A stretch of DNA of 64,000 nucleotides from Phlegmacium glaucopus (Eukaryota; Basidiomycota; Agaricomycetes; Agaricales; Cortinariaceae), in contig MU130133.1 in assembly GCA_015039465.1 (NCBI GenBank), positions 52,932 to 116,931 on the forward strand, in the 5' to 3' direction. The notes beneath the pieces were generated by a model. That model was not told where the DNA came from and searched no databases. It saw only the letters and a list, made by a program, of their open reading frames with translations. This document shows positions 10,201 through 21,030 of the stretch, piece after piece (the stretch's first letter is position 1; each line of letters starts with the position of its first letter). Made by a program: the position numbers and the translations under genes.

Positions 10201-12852
10201 TTGTAGCTTAGCTCATATAATTTTGTGTTATCCACAGAGAGTGAGTTTCAGCTTCCCCTACTTTACATTCTAGCTCACACAACCTCACATATTTGTGTGC
10301 TACTACAGGGAGTGAGTTTTTATGTTCTCTTCATGTCTACTTTACTTTGTAGCTCACATCCATCTCACAGGAAGTGAGTTATCAACTTTATATCATCCTT
10401 CTTTTTATTTTGTGCTCATCTCTGTTTGTGCCTCACAGCAAGTGAGTTTTCAGCTTCCTCTTCACATTGTAGCTTATATTTTTTTGTGCTATTCAACAGA
10501 GAGTGAGTTTTTAGCTTCTTTTCATTTCTCCAGCTCATATCTGTGTGTTTTATTCACAGGGAGTAAAATTCCAGCTTTCCTTCATACCCACTTTACTTTG
10601 TAGCTCACATCAATGGTGTGCTATTCTTAGGAAGTGAGTCATTAGCTTTCTTTTCCTCTCTGCTTTGTCCTCACATATGTTTGTGTTTCACAGGAAGTGA
10701 GTTTTTGGCACTTTTCATCTCCTCTTTATTTTGTAGCTCACCTCTGTATGACTATTCAGTATGTGAGGTTTCTCTTCTCTTCATCTTCTTTTTACTTTGT
10801 AGCTCACAGCTATCATGCCATTCTAAGCTTGTGAGTTTTCAGCTTTCCTTTATTATTTCTCTTCACCTTTTAGCTCATATATTTGTGCACTGTTCACAGA
10901 TTGTAAGTTTTTAGCCTTTTCCTTCATGTCCACTTTATCTTGTAGCTCAGACTTGTTTGTATTTCATAGATTGTAAGTTTTCAGCTTCCCTTCATTTTTT
11001 TTACAGCTTATAATCTTTTGTGCTATTCACAGGAAGTAGGTTTTATACTTCTCTTCATCTTCTTTTTGCTTTATATTTGACATTTTACAGGATGTGTGTT
11101 TCTAGCTTCTTTATATCTCCTCTTTGCTTTATAGCTCACTTCTGTGTGTGCTGTTCACAGCCAGTGAGCCTCCCATCATTTCTTCTTTACTTTGTAGTTG
11201 ACATCTGCATGCATATTCACAGGGAGTAAGTTTCAGTTTTTCTTGATCTCTTATACTTTGTAGCTTATCTGCATGTGCCATTTACAGCTTGTGAGTTTCC
11301 AACTTTCCTTCATCTCCTCATCAATTTTCAATTCACCTCATTTTGTGCCTATTCACAGGATGTAAAATTTCAGCCTTCACCTCCACTTAATTTTTTAGCT
11401 CACATCTTTATGTGTTATTTTCAGGGAGTAAGCTTTCAGCTTGCCTTCATCTCCCTCCCTACTTTCTAGCTTAAATCTGTTTGCATTATTTATAGCTTGT
11501 GAGTTTTTAGCTTGCCTTCTCCTACACTTCACTTTGTGATACATATCTGATCTGTATGCACTATTTACAGAAGGTGTGTTTTTAGCCCCCCCTTCATCTC
11601 TTTTTAATTTTGTAGCTTACATCCTTTTTCACAGGATGTGAGTTTTTAGCTTGCCTTTATCTCTTCAGTTTGTATCTTACATCTATTTGTGCTATTGACA
11701 GCGAGTGAGCTTTTAGCATACCTTCTTCTTGTCTTTATTTTGTAGTCTTACATCTGCCTGTACCATTCACAGCTTGTGAGCTTTTGGCTTCTCTCTTCAC
11801 TTTAAAGCTCACATCTGTGTGCACTATTTTTACAGCAAGTGGGTTTTGAGAGCTTCCTTCATCTTTCCTTCACTTTGCAGCTCACATCTGTCTGTGCTAC
11901 TCATAGCAAGTGAGTATTGAGCTTTCCTTCATCTCTTTTACTTTGTAGCTAATATATTTTGTGCTATCCACAGCGAGTGAGTTTCCAGCTTTCTCCCATC
12001 TCTTACTCACTTTATGGCTCATATCTGGGGTGCTATCAACAGAGAGTGGGTTCAGCTTGCCTTCATTTTGTCCTTACTTTGCATCTTACAATTGTTGATT
12101 ATTCACATATTCACAGCAAGTGAACTTTCAGCTTCCCTTTATTTCCTCTTTACTTTTTAGCTCACATCTATTCACAGCAAGTGAGTTTCTACCATCTCTT
12201 TACTTTGTAAATCACATATATGTGCTATTCACAGCGGGTGAGCTTTTAGCTTTTCATCCCATTCTTACTTGATAGCTCATACATGTGTTCCATCCATTGC
12301 CTCAACATTTTTTTGCCATGCATCTTCTTATGTAATTCATAGTGGACTGTCATTGATGTATGTTTTCCATACTGTTCCAAAGTTCAACATAGATTTGAGC
12401 TTCACCTTTCCAGAATCAACACTTGGAGAAATGTTTTGGGATCCTCTCATACTTCATACCATCAATTGTAAGACACAATTTTTATTTATTTATATGTGCT
12501 GGGATTAATCTACATTTGTATTTAGCTTTCCTCTACAATGCCTCACTGTCATGTGGTCATTATTGGCACTGGTACAGTGTTGATTGTCTTTGTATTCATA
12601 AAATCTCAATGTTTTGCTTCTCTAGTCATTATATTTACTCTGGTTGATTCTTTGTTTGCCCAATTGTCAAGGCAAAATTCAGACAATTACTTGCTTCAAA
12701 AGTTCCAATTAGCCCTAGAAGTCTATGCAAATTCCTCCTCTTCCAAGGACTTTGTGGTGGCAGTAGAAAATGCTTTTTCTCAATCTGATTCCATGCTGGA
12801 TGCAGATGGTGATCTGTTTGGCATAATCATGGCAAATCCTCTTAGTATGTGA
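7231..12852 (+). CDS. P-loop GTPase of a basidiomycete family, interrupted by a micro-exon array
   Basis: Exons 7231-7386, 7465-7494, 7575-7747, 7808-8133, 8194-8332, 8385-8407 and 8462-8544 chain to 310 residues. They carry G1 (GNANAGKT, 22-29), G3 (DSRG, 84-87), G4 (TKMD, 171-174) and G5 (SA, 259-260). Reading ends ...LFPHSL in phase 0 at 8544. The next 3.8 kb is an array of 56 micro-exons (57 codons). After it, 12343-12357, 12414-12467 and 12526-12852 again chain in phase 0 and give a hydrophobic, probably membrane-associated stretch (CHVVIIGTGTVLIVFVFI) and a helical tail ending IIMANPL. From memory, this matches the C-terminus of the same GTPase family. If every micro-exon is used, the product is 498 aa; if all are skipped, 441 aa. 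A TGA at 8334 would end a short form if the intron at 8333 is not spliced. The GTP-binding role is from motifs; the biological role is unknown. Confidence 0.72.
8545..12342 (+). repeat. Tandem array of about 57 mini-introns separated by one-codon micro-exons
   Basis: Each unit is a full intron signal set: donor GTGAGT (variants GTAAGT, GTATGT, GTGAGC), a pyrimidine-rich body, a branch-like CTCAC, CTTAC or CTAAC, and an acceptor mostly CACAG. Exactly 3 nt follow before the next donor. Micro-exons start at 8600, 8665, 8736, 8809, 8879, 8947, 9003, 9062, 9124, 9191, 9242, 9311, 9364, 9438, 9511 (6 nt), 9572, 9632, 9708, 9766, 9839, 9895, 9961, 10031, 10105, 10172, 10238, 10309, 10371, 10439, 10500, 10560, 10631, 10694, 10760, 10828, 10900, 10970, 11033, 11091, 11161, 11223, 11288, 11359, 11425, 11496, 11571, 11635, 11702, 11773, 11836, 11907, 11974, 12043, 12117, 12178 and 12235. 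Inner introns are 48-73 bp. None of the 57 codons is a stop. Weak sites: donors GTGATG (9367), GTAAAA (10563, 11362), GTGAAC (12120); acceptors ending AAG (9571, 10030, 10827). Whether all units are spliced singly is unproven. Confidence 0.8.
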
Positions 12853-13398
12853 TATCATTTTGGCAATGCAACTCCTGTTATACTTACTTACTTGATCTTT
12901 CAACAGTTGCTGAAATCCTTTCTACAAACTAGCTGATTATCTACAACTTAGTATATAAATTAACACATGATGGTTTCTGGCTGAGTTTCTATTACGAAAC
13001 TTCTTACAGCTATTTGGCATTTGCTGCAGCATGGGGGATATATGAGTATGAAATATATTACTTAATTTTGTGGGGTGTAAGGCAGCAAGTTTGTGCTTCA
13101 TCACAAGCAAATTTACTGCCTGATATAGATAAATGAGTTAGACTATCATTGAGCCAGTTCTAGTATACAACAAGACACATAACTGACATAACTAAATCTA
13201 CAAGTGTGACATGGATCAGTAAGGTTGTATATGGCAAGGTGCATTTCTCACTGGGTTGATGAAGAGGCACTTTTCTCATTTTCTCATGGGCTAGCTGTGC
13301 ATAGTGAATGTGCCACCTTGCTGGAGGAATCTTGGGAGGCTCAGATGCCATCCTCTGTGTCTAATGAAATACACACTCCTAACCAGTATCTCTCAGAA
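12853..13398. other. 3' flank of GTPase gene and downstream flank of family I copy A
   Basis: No gene. From about 13,150 the sequence is homologous to the 3' flanks of family I copies B (after 19,390) and D (29,210-29,424), showing that the duplicated unit extends beyond the coding region. Confidence 0.6.
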
Positions 13399-14389
13399 TT
13401 ATCCTATAAAAAGCTCATCATCCTCCGCTCCAACAAACCGGATCCACTCTTCAGGTGCCTCTCTTGCTCGTAACAGAACTCGAGACGTGTTCCACTGCGA
13501 AAGCAATGCCAGAAATCCTTGAAATGCCACCAGAGCAACATTATTCTTGTTAGTATGGAGAAATTTTTGGAGCTCCTGTTAGATCTAGCCGTTGCTAAGC
13601 CTTCCGCCACCATTTGAATTATCCATAGGCTGAAAGCCATCCAGGATTTGGAGGAAACGGTCGTGAGATGTTGTGATAAGCTTTGTGAGATCTACCCGAG
13701 GACTCCGGAAGTGCTTGTGCGCCACCAGCATATCCGACATGGTCGGACCCATCAATGTATGAAAAACTACAAATTCCGCAAGTCAGCCGAGTATCATTTA
13801 TGCGAAGGCTGAAATCGCACTTTCGTAGGATATTTCGCCAATTTTTTTGCGAGAAAGAAGACGGTAGACACATATGCAGAAGGCCAACTTCTCTGCTGGA
13901 CTCGAACCCGGAGTTGGCAATATACCTGCTGCCCGAGTACTGTCATCGATGGGCGGAAGGTTGTTCAATGCAGTAACAAATTCCACGGGCTCTCTGAGTC
14001 CATCGAAAACAGAGAGGACAGTATCTATCATCGAATAAGCAAACTCCTTGAGTCGCTCCCACCTTTGAAGAGTCGGTTTCGTCATGTAAATTATCGCCTT
14101 CGGGACGCCATAGAATTGCCCTGATGCTATGCTTTCAAGCGGTTCGCTTGTATTTCGGTTCCATTGGAATGTATTCTCAGCGATGGCAGGAGAGGGACCG
14201 GTGCCGGTCAAGTATTCTCCTTGGGTAACACGAAGGATGTCATCCAGATCCTGGTCCTGTACGAGATCGACGTAGGAGGGTCGGGTACCGGTATCGAAGT
14301 GAATGAAAGTACGGTCCTCGATTTCGTAGCATTTGAATCGCCCGATGCTTGTCAAAAGGACAATGCAAGATCCACCTCCTGCCACCTCC
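13399..14389 (-). pseudogene. Family I gene copy A, 3' half only, with stop codons
   Basis: Homologous to the second half of copies B and D: the segment beginning EVAGGGSCIVLLTSIGRFKC, then exon 3 (MSDMLVAHKHFR and onward). The gene is cut at 14389/14390 by the end of the 2.47 kb TIR element at the sequence GATGGTGGA/GGTGG, so its 5' half is not contiguous. Exon 3 also contains in-frame TAG and TAA (around 13,580-13,590), where copies B and D read Gln codons. The 5' half may lie in the assembly gap (16,785-17,757), because copy B starts divergently just beyond it. Function unknown, as for B and D. Confidence 0.8.
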
Positions 14390-16784
14390 ATCAGTAAATT
14401 GGGGAAAACCCTATCTAGCGTTGTGAGCTCCCAAAATGCATTACAGACGGTTGTGGGCGTTATGAACTGGTCACCATATTTTAGGTCCACTCACAATGTC
14501 AGATATTGCTAGATAGTGCCAGGTCCAGTTAATATTTGACCCGTGATATCATCAGTTTGTTGTAGCGATGCTAGATTACTATGAGATTGATATCACCCCT
14601 CTGTATGATGACCGAATGGCTATAATATTCTCGTCAATTGTCTACAAGGTACCAGATCTGAGATTTCCCATGCACCGCTACATTGCTAGATATTGCTAGA
14701 TAATATTTTAGATGTAATGTCATAAGTTTGTCATAATGCAGCATTACTATGGAATTGATATCACCTCTCTGCATGACGACAGAGCAGCGTCAGATTCTCA
14801 GAGATTTGCAATGCATCGCAAACCACATCACTGTCTGCGAGCTAGATATAATATAGTTAGCAGGTTGCAATGCTGTCTCACTTTCTCAAATATTGGAAAT
14901 TTTCATGAATATTCATGTGTGGGTATCACACCGAAAAGAAAGCCAAAATGATGTATTTTCCAGCTACTACATAACTACAGGTTCTAAACTGGCAACGCTG
15001 TGACTGATTGAGCCTACTTCCTGAATAGTAGTGTCGCCCGAAAGCGCCCAGCGAGCCTGAGAAAGAGTGTCAGGACCATAGAAACGTCGATACAAGTGGC
15101 GAGAACATACCAGTATAGCGGATATAGTAATAGCGCGGCGTGATATTGCAAATTTGGTGAATCCGGGCCATTGTCTCGGTCTGGGGTTGAAGTAACTCGC
15201 CATTCATATACCTTCTGGCCAAGGGTCCACGGAATGCGGACGACATAGATCTGAGCAAGAAATCAACTCCTAAAAAGCAAAGCAAGGTATAAATAAAAGA
15301 TGAAGTACTCACCGCGCCAATCCTTCTGAAGGATAGGAATACCGGCGCTCGAGTACAGTATAGTCTCGCTCACTCATCCAACTTCTCGAAATTTGTTAAT
15401 ATCTGTGAACAGGTCACAAGTGAGTGCGATGCTAAAGTATGAGAATTGAACTGACCTGTTGTTGAAGCCATCTCTGACACAGGGGAAGAAATGACGCTTG
15501 TTGTAGTTTTTCGCAGGTGACAAGCTCTGAGAAAAGGGTGCTGATGAGCGTGGTTTTTCCCAACCCAGATTCACCTTGAGAAGCGATTCAACAACATAAT
15601 TTCATCTCCAAATGAATGGGGAACGCACCGACAACCATAATGACAAAGTGCCCACTGCGTTTGGCAACAATTTCTCGTAATGTAAAGAAGTTGGCAGGCT
15701 GGAATACTAATCGCGTGAGTGTGGTGGTGGTGGCATCATTTCGCGCGAGTAGAATTAGTGGGGGTTGATAGAAGAAATTCCTGTTTATATATCTCAGGCT
15801 TGTGGGGCCACCCCGCCTTCTCACCCACCAAACAACAACAAAATGGCGCGATAGTGGGGCTGGCGTATAACGACTGCTCCACACCCAAGCTTGGCGACCA
15901 ATGCTGTGTCGTCCGAATGGGATTAACATTTTCATTCTTAGAACGTGTTTGTTGATAAATGCAGCCGCTCGCACTTCTGCTGAATCATCCTTGATGCTGC
16001 ATCACCGGTGCGTAGTAACCTGCACACATGATTTACTGTCGTTGAAATTGGTCGTATTGGGCGTAGAAACCTCCGTTAGTAATGCAGTCGGGACCTGGAC
16101 ACCAGCCAACGCCCAGGACGAGTGGTCTCCTACGTGCCAATTCTTAGCCGGTTTTGTAACCGTTCCCGACAAGGCATATCAGATGCTTGCATCACTTCCG
16201 TTGAAGATGGCCTGAAGAAGGCTGAACTAATTGGTTGGCCAGTGATGATTAAGGCAAGCGAGGGCGGAGGAGGGAAAGGAATTAGGAAGGTAGAAGACCC
16301 GAATTTTCCAGCTGAATTAGCAGTTATGAGACTCGTTTGGAATAGAATCTGATTTGTTTGCGAGCTTATATCTGCTCTATGTCTGGCTTAGAAACCTGTG
16401 CTGGGATTGTAATGAGGGATGAACCATCCAGCATCTGATAATAATACTGTGATTCCACTATGAGCCTTGCAGCCACTGCACAATACAGTTTTGATACAGT
16501 TACAATATTCTTGCCATATTGTAATGGAATATAATTTGTTTACAAGCTTATATCTGCCTTATTTCTGGCTTACAATCCTGTGCTGGGATTGTAATGAGGG
16601 ATGAACCATCCAGTCTCTGATAATAATACTATGATTCCACTGCGAACCTTGCAGCCACTGCACAGTACAGTTACAATATCCTTGCCATATATTAATTGGT
16701 TCACATTATAGAAGCAATACTTTATCCAGTTGACAATACCACATTAGTCTTGCAGCATGCATCTAACAGGTTACAAGCTGTTGT
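14390..16784 (-). mobile_element. TIR element with captured gene fragments, left copy, truncated by gap
   Basis: Appears identical, as an inverted copy, to about 22,607-25,012: encoded fragments match residue for residue and sampled nucleotide stretches agree. Read on the minus strand it ends TTTACTGAT directly against family I copy A. Its other end is lost in the gap beginning at 16,785. It contains the same acetyl-CoA carboxylase fragment (plus strand, about 16,130-16,330) and septin fragment (minus strand, about 15,720-15,530), and the same pairs of about 180 bp tandem repeats near both ends. See the right copy for details. Confidence 0.85.
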
Positions 16785-17757
16785 NNNNNNNNNNNNNNNN
16801 NNNNNNNNNNNNNNNNNNNNNNNNNNNNNNNNNNNNNNNNNNNNNNNNNNNNNNNNNNNNNNNNNNNNNNNNNNNNNNNNNNNNNNNNNNNNNNNNNNNN
16901 NNNNNNNNNNNNNNNNNNNNNNNNNNNNNNNNNNNNNNNNNNNNNNNNNNNNNNNNNNNNNNNNNNNNNNNNNNNNNNNNNNNNNNNNNNNNNNNNNNNN
17001 NNNNNNNNNNNNNNNNNNNNNNNNNNNNNNNNNNNNNNNNNNNNNNNNNNNNNNNNNNNNNNNNNNNNNNNNNNNNNNNNNNNNNNNNNNNNNNNNNNNN
17101 NNNNNNNNNNNNNNNNNNNNNNNNNNNNNNNNNNNNNNNNNNNNNNNNNNNNNNNNNNNNNNNNNNNNNNNNNNNNNNNNNNNNNNNNNNNNNNNNNNNN
17201 NNNNNNNNNNNNNNNNNNNNNNNNNNNNNNNNNNNNNNNNNNNNNNNNNNNNNNNNNNNNNNNNNNNNNNNNNNNNNNNNNNNNNNNNNNNNNNNNNNNN
17301 NNNNNNNNNNNNNNNNNNNNNNNNNNNNNNNNNNNNNNNNNNNNNNNNNNNNNNNNNNNNNNNNNNNNNNNNNNNNNNNNNNNNNNNNNNNNNNNNNNNN
17401 NNNNNNNNNNNNNNNNNNNNNNNNNNNNNNNNNNNNNNNNNNNNNNNNNNNNNNNNNNNNNNNNNNNNNNNNNNNNNNNNNNNNNNNNNNNNNNNNNNNN
17501 NNNNNNNNNNNNNNNNNNNNNNNNNNNNNNNNNNNNNNNNNNNNNNNNNNNNNNNNNNNNNNNNNNNNNNNNNNNNNNNNNNNNNNNNNNNNNNNNNNNN
17601 NNNNNNNNNNNNNNNNNNNNNNNNNNNNNNNNNNNNNNNNNNNNNNNNNNNNNNNNNNNNNNNNNNNNNNNNNNNNNNNNNNNNNNNNNNNNNNNNNNNN
17701 NNNNNNNNNNNNNNNNNNNNNNNNNNNNNNNNNNNNNNNNNNNNNNNNNNNNNNNNN
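16785..17757. other. Assembly gap (Ns)
   Basis: 973 undetermined bases. The flanks are the TIR element (left) and the shared promoter region of family I copy B (right). Comparison with 21,882-22,606 suggests the gap hides the start of the element, the 5' half of copy A in minus orientation and a divergent promoter; inference only. Confidence 0.95.
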
Positions 17758-17913
17758 GCACATCAAACACTGCTGTGAATTCTATTGTGAAAAACAAAGC
17801 GCAAACGACTATAACCGCGTAATGGGATGGCAGTGCTGCAGGGCGTATATGTCAAAGAGGTATTTAAAGAAGGTGAGGCGAGGAATCTCGTAATTCTATC
17901 ATCCCCCCCCGCC

Positions 17914-19389
17914 ATGTCTTTCTTCGAGGGAGCGTCCGAATTCATAATTCATGGCGGCCAATTCAACAATATCGCCGGCGACGTCTACCTAGGACAGCAC
18001 GAAGGCTCCAGCCAACGTAAGTTCAAGTTTTCTTTGTAATGGAAAGCTTCCAATATTTATGTCGTGCTCTCCTTCCCTTCAGTGGTCCGCAGGCTCGTCG
18101 AAAAAGACGCAGATTTGAATCAATACTCTGTCGAGCATAATACTTTAACGATACCTCACTTCTCAAAATCACTCCTGCTCCAAGATATACCGGTAGACGC
18201 CGACGCAGGTCGTATCAGCAAAGGGAGTTGCTCTTTCGACCTTCTGGCCCGTTTAGGCCTTTTTCCAGGACAACAAAACGATTCGCTGGCAAAATATGAT
18301 GCGGATGTGCCTCTGGGTGCGGTAGTCAGCCGCGGCAACTGTTACTGTGGGCGTATTTCTCGGCATGGCTTCATTTTCTTGGTGAGCAAGTATTTCCAAC
18401 GTGCGTCGATGGTGGAGGTGGCAGGAGGTGGATCTTGCATTGTCCTTTTGACAAGCATCGGGCGATTCAAATGCTACGAAATCGAGGACCGTACTTTCAT
18501 TCACTTTGACACCGGTACCCGATCCTCCTACGTCGATCTCGTACAGGACCAGGATCTGGATGACATCATTCGTGTTGCCCAAGGAGAATACTTGTCCACC
18601 ACCGATTCCTCTCCTGCCATTGCTGAGAATATATTCCAATGGAACCGAAATACAACCAAACCGCTTGAAAGCATAGCATCAGGGCAATTCTATGGCGTCC
18701 CGAAGGCGATAATTTACATGACGAAATCGACTCTTCAAAGGTGGGAACGACTCAAGGAGTTCGCCTATTCGATGATAGATACTGTCCTCTCTGTTTTCGA
18801 TGGACTCAGAGAGCCTGCGGAATTAGTTACTGCATTGAACAACCTTCCGCCCACCGGTGACAGTCTTCGGCCAGTTTCAATGTCAACTCCAGAAGAGAAG
18901 TTGGCCTCGTGGATATATCTCTACCGTTCTTTTTCTCGCCAAAAAATTGGCGAAATGGACTACGAACGTGCGTTTATGGTCTTCGCGTGAATGATGCTCT
19001 TCTAACTTGCGGAATTTGTAGTTTTTCATCCATTTGTTGTCCTGACCATGTCGGATATGCTGGCGGCGCACAAGCACTTCCGGAGTTCTCGGGTAGATCT
19101 CACAAAGCTTATCAAAACATCTCACGACCGTTTTCTCCAAATCCTGGATGGCTTTCAGCCTATGGATAATTCAAATGGTGGTGGAAGGCTTAGCAACGGC
19201 CAAATCCAACAAGAGCTCCAAAAATTACTCCACACTAACAAGAATAACGTCGCTCTGGTGGCATTTCAAGGAATTCTAGCATTTGTTTCGCAGTGGAATG
19301 CGTCTCGAGTTTTGTTACGAGCAAGAGAGGCACCTGAAGAGTGGATCCGGTTTGTTGGAGCGGAGGATGACAAACTTTTTATAGGATAA
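17914..19389 (+). CDS. Family I copy B, unknown protein (451 aa)
   Basis: Three exons, 17914-18016, 18083-18967 and 19022-19389, chain to 451 residues. Introns are 66 and 54 bp; the second donor is GTGCGT. The N-terminus (MSFFEGASEFIIHGGQFNNI, followed by AGDVYLGQH) has a G-x-F-x-x-I-x-GD pattern like the short N-terminal motif of many Agaricomycete NLR-type and related proteins; this link is tentative. The middle holds EVAGGGSCIVLLTSIGRFKC and GQFYGVPKAIIYMTK, and the C-terminal exon is helical (LAAHKHFRSSRVDLTKLIKT). No catalytic motif, signal peptide or membrane segment is seen. If the last intron were retained, translation would stop at 18,990. It lies convergent to pseudogene E1, the same arrangement as D and E2. 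Function not recognised. Confidence 0.7.
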
Positions 19390-19904
19390 TTCTGAGAGAT
19401 ACTGGTAGGGAGTGTGTATTTCATTGGGCACAGAGGACAGCATCCGAGCCCTTGCAACATTCCTCCAGAGCGACGCATTCGCTATGCACGGCCAGCCCAT
19501 AGAAGAACGAGAAATGCCCCTCTTCCAGTGAGAAACGCACATCGCCATATACAACCTTACTGAGTTACGTCACACTTGTTAGATTTAGTTATGTGTTTTG
19601 TTGTATGCTTGAACAGGCTCAAATGATATATGTTTCATAATCTAGCAATTTCTTTCCATTTCAAGTTTAGCCTTACAGTTTCGAGCAAAATGTATTTATA
19701 TTGAGTAGTTTCTATCTACAGCTATGTAACATGACTGTAACATTATTGAGCCCCATTGACCCATGCCAGCTGATTTCGAGCCATGTCGAAAAGAACTCGG
19801 TTTCGGATCTTGTTGATTGCAATGCGATCTTGCATTGATCCTACAGGTAAAAGTTATAATATAGATAGCCAATGTACAGTTGATTAGCTCATAACGCATA
19901 AGTG
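19390..19904. other. Convergent spacer between copy B and E1
   Basis: Duplicated as an inverted copy at about 28,975-29,424 between E2 and copy D. No gene seen; short frames here are conserved only because the whole block is duplicated. Confidence 0.6.
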
Positions 19905-21030
19905 AGTGTTAAATGACACGTACTCGTCACCCAAATCCCATGCTTCGTAATGTGATGTCTGGGGAAACGCGATGGGCAACCCAGGTGCACACAACCCCAA
20001 GCATCTTTCCTAGATGAGGAAGGACCTGCGGGGGTGTCCGATCTTGGTGACATTAAAGAGGTAGTTTGACGTGTCAACGGATTGAGAGGTGCACGGAGAG
20101 AACGTAGAGCAAGGGAGGATGTAGGGCCGGGATGTGGATACAGGCTTGGCCTCGCGGTCATAATATGTTTGTTCAGAAGACTCTCCCTTCCTTGTTTAAG
20201 TTTTGTGCCTTCTTGACTCCCATATTCTCAATGATGACGTTGGCGTGCGTTTAAAGGGAATGGGAATTCCACCCCGAATACAGCACCGTCGTCGTAAGGA
20301 GTAGAGAAAGGCGCGCCGGAAGATGCGGAATAGGAGTTCGAGGATGCGGTGATGGCGGGGTTATTTTTGGGTGTAGAACTATCAGGCAGGCTCAGGATCG
20401 ATGATAAGGTCTCCATGTCCCAAACAGAGATTCATTGAAGAGAAAGCAGAGCGAGTAGCAGTAGTTGAAGCAGTTGAAAATAGAGTTACTGATTCAGGTA
20501 AAAGACTCGATTGCCCTACATTGAAAATCGTCGGTAGTGGTTTCGGCACCGGGCTGCCACCTTTGTTGATTTTCTTTTTTGAGAACCTTTCGCACTAGCA
20601 GTAGTGAATGAAAGAGATGAAGACTGTGTGGGTTGAAAGGAGGGTTTTTGATCAAACTCGTGATTGATCGAAGAGGAGGTAGGAGTGGCACTGCTGTTGC
20701 GGGGGGCAGAGTTCTGAGTAACTTGAATTGCTACCGCATCCGTAAAATTCCCGAGTTTCGCGGTAGTGGGCCGTGTTCAAATTGTTTCGACGAAAGTCGT
20801 AGAATTAGTGCTTTGGCGAAATGGCAAACTGCTTTTATTATATTCGTGATCCGTGTCGCTCCCATACCCAGACGGAACGCAGCAGACCGACTCGGCAGTG
20901 TGTTGACACCGTATAGATTGGGAGAGCCTTTGTTCAGGAAGGGTACGGGGGTTTGTGGTCCGATAGCTGGGGGTTTGGGTCGTAGTAGTATATCGACTGA
21001 ATTGATTCTCCGAATCAAGTTCCTCTAGAA
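19905..21030 (-). pseudogene. Family E pseudogene E1
   Basis: Homologous to exon 1 of the intact E3 (34191-35347). The frame is broken into pieces (about 21,020-20,780, 20,690-20,500, 20,416-20,228, 20,161-19,905). It has no ATG at the position of the E3 start (reads CTAGAGGAACTTGATTCG) and lacks the second exon. It retains segments such as SSSRKDAWGCVHLG near its end. Downstream it joins the shared spacer with copy B. Confidence 0.8.

Noticed and set aside
10322..11469. Open frames of 60-100 codons running through the array (for example 10322-10603, 10618-10914).
   Set aside because: They read through pyrimidine-rich intron bodies and repeated splice sites; composition artefacts of the repeat.
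8545..12342. The regular 60-70 bp spacing could suggest a CRISPR array or a plain minisatellite.
   Set aside because: The repeats are degenerate, lack conserved repeat/unique spacer alternation, lie in a eukaryotic gene, and are conserved mainly at splice signals and at the 3 nt exon length.
16696..17893. Long open frames across 16.7-17.9 kb on both strands.
   Set aside because: They consist almost entirely of Ns from the assembly gap.
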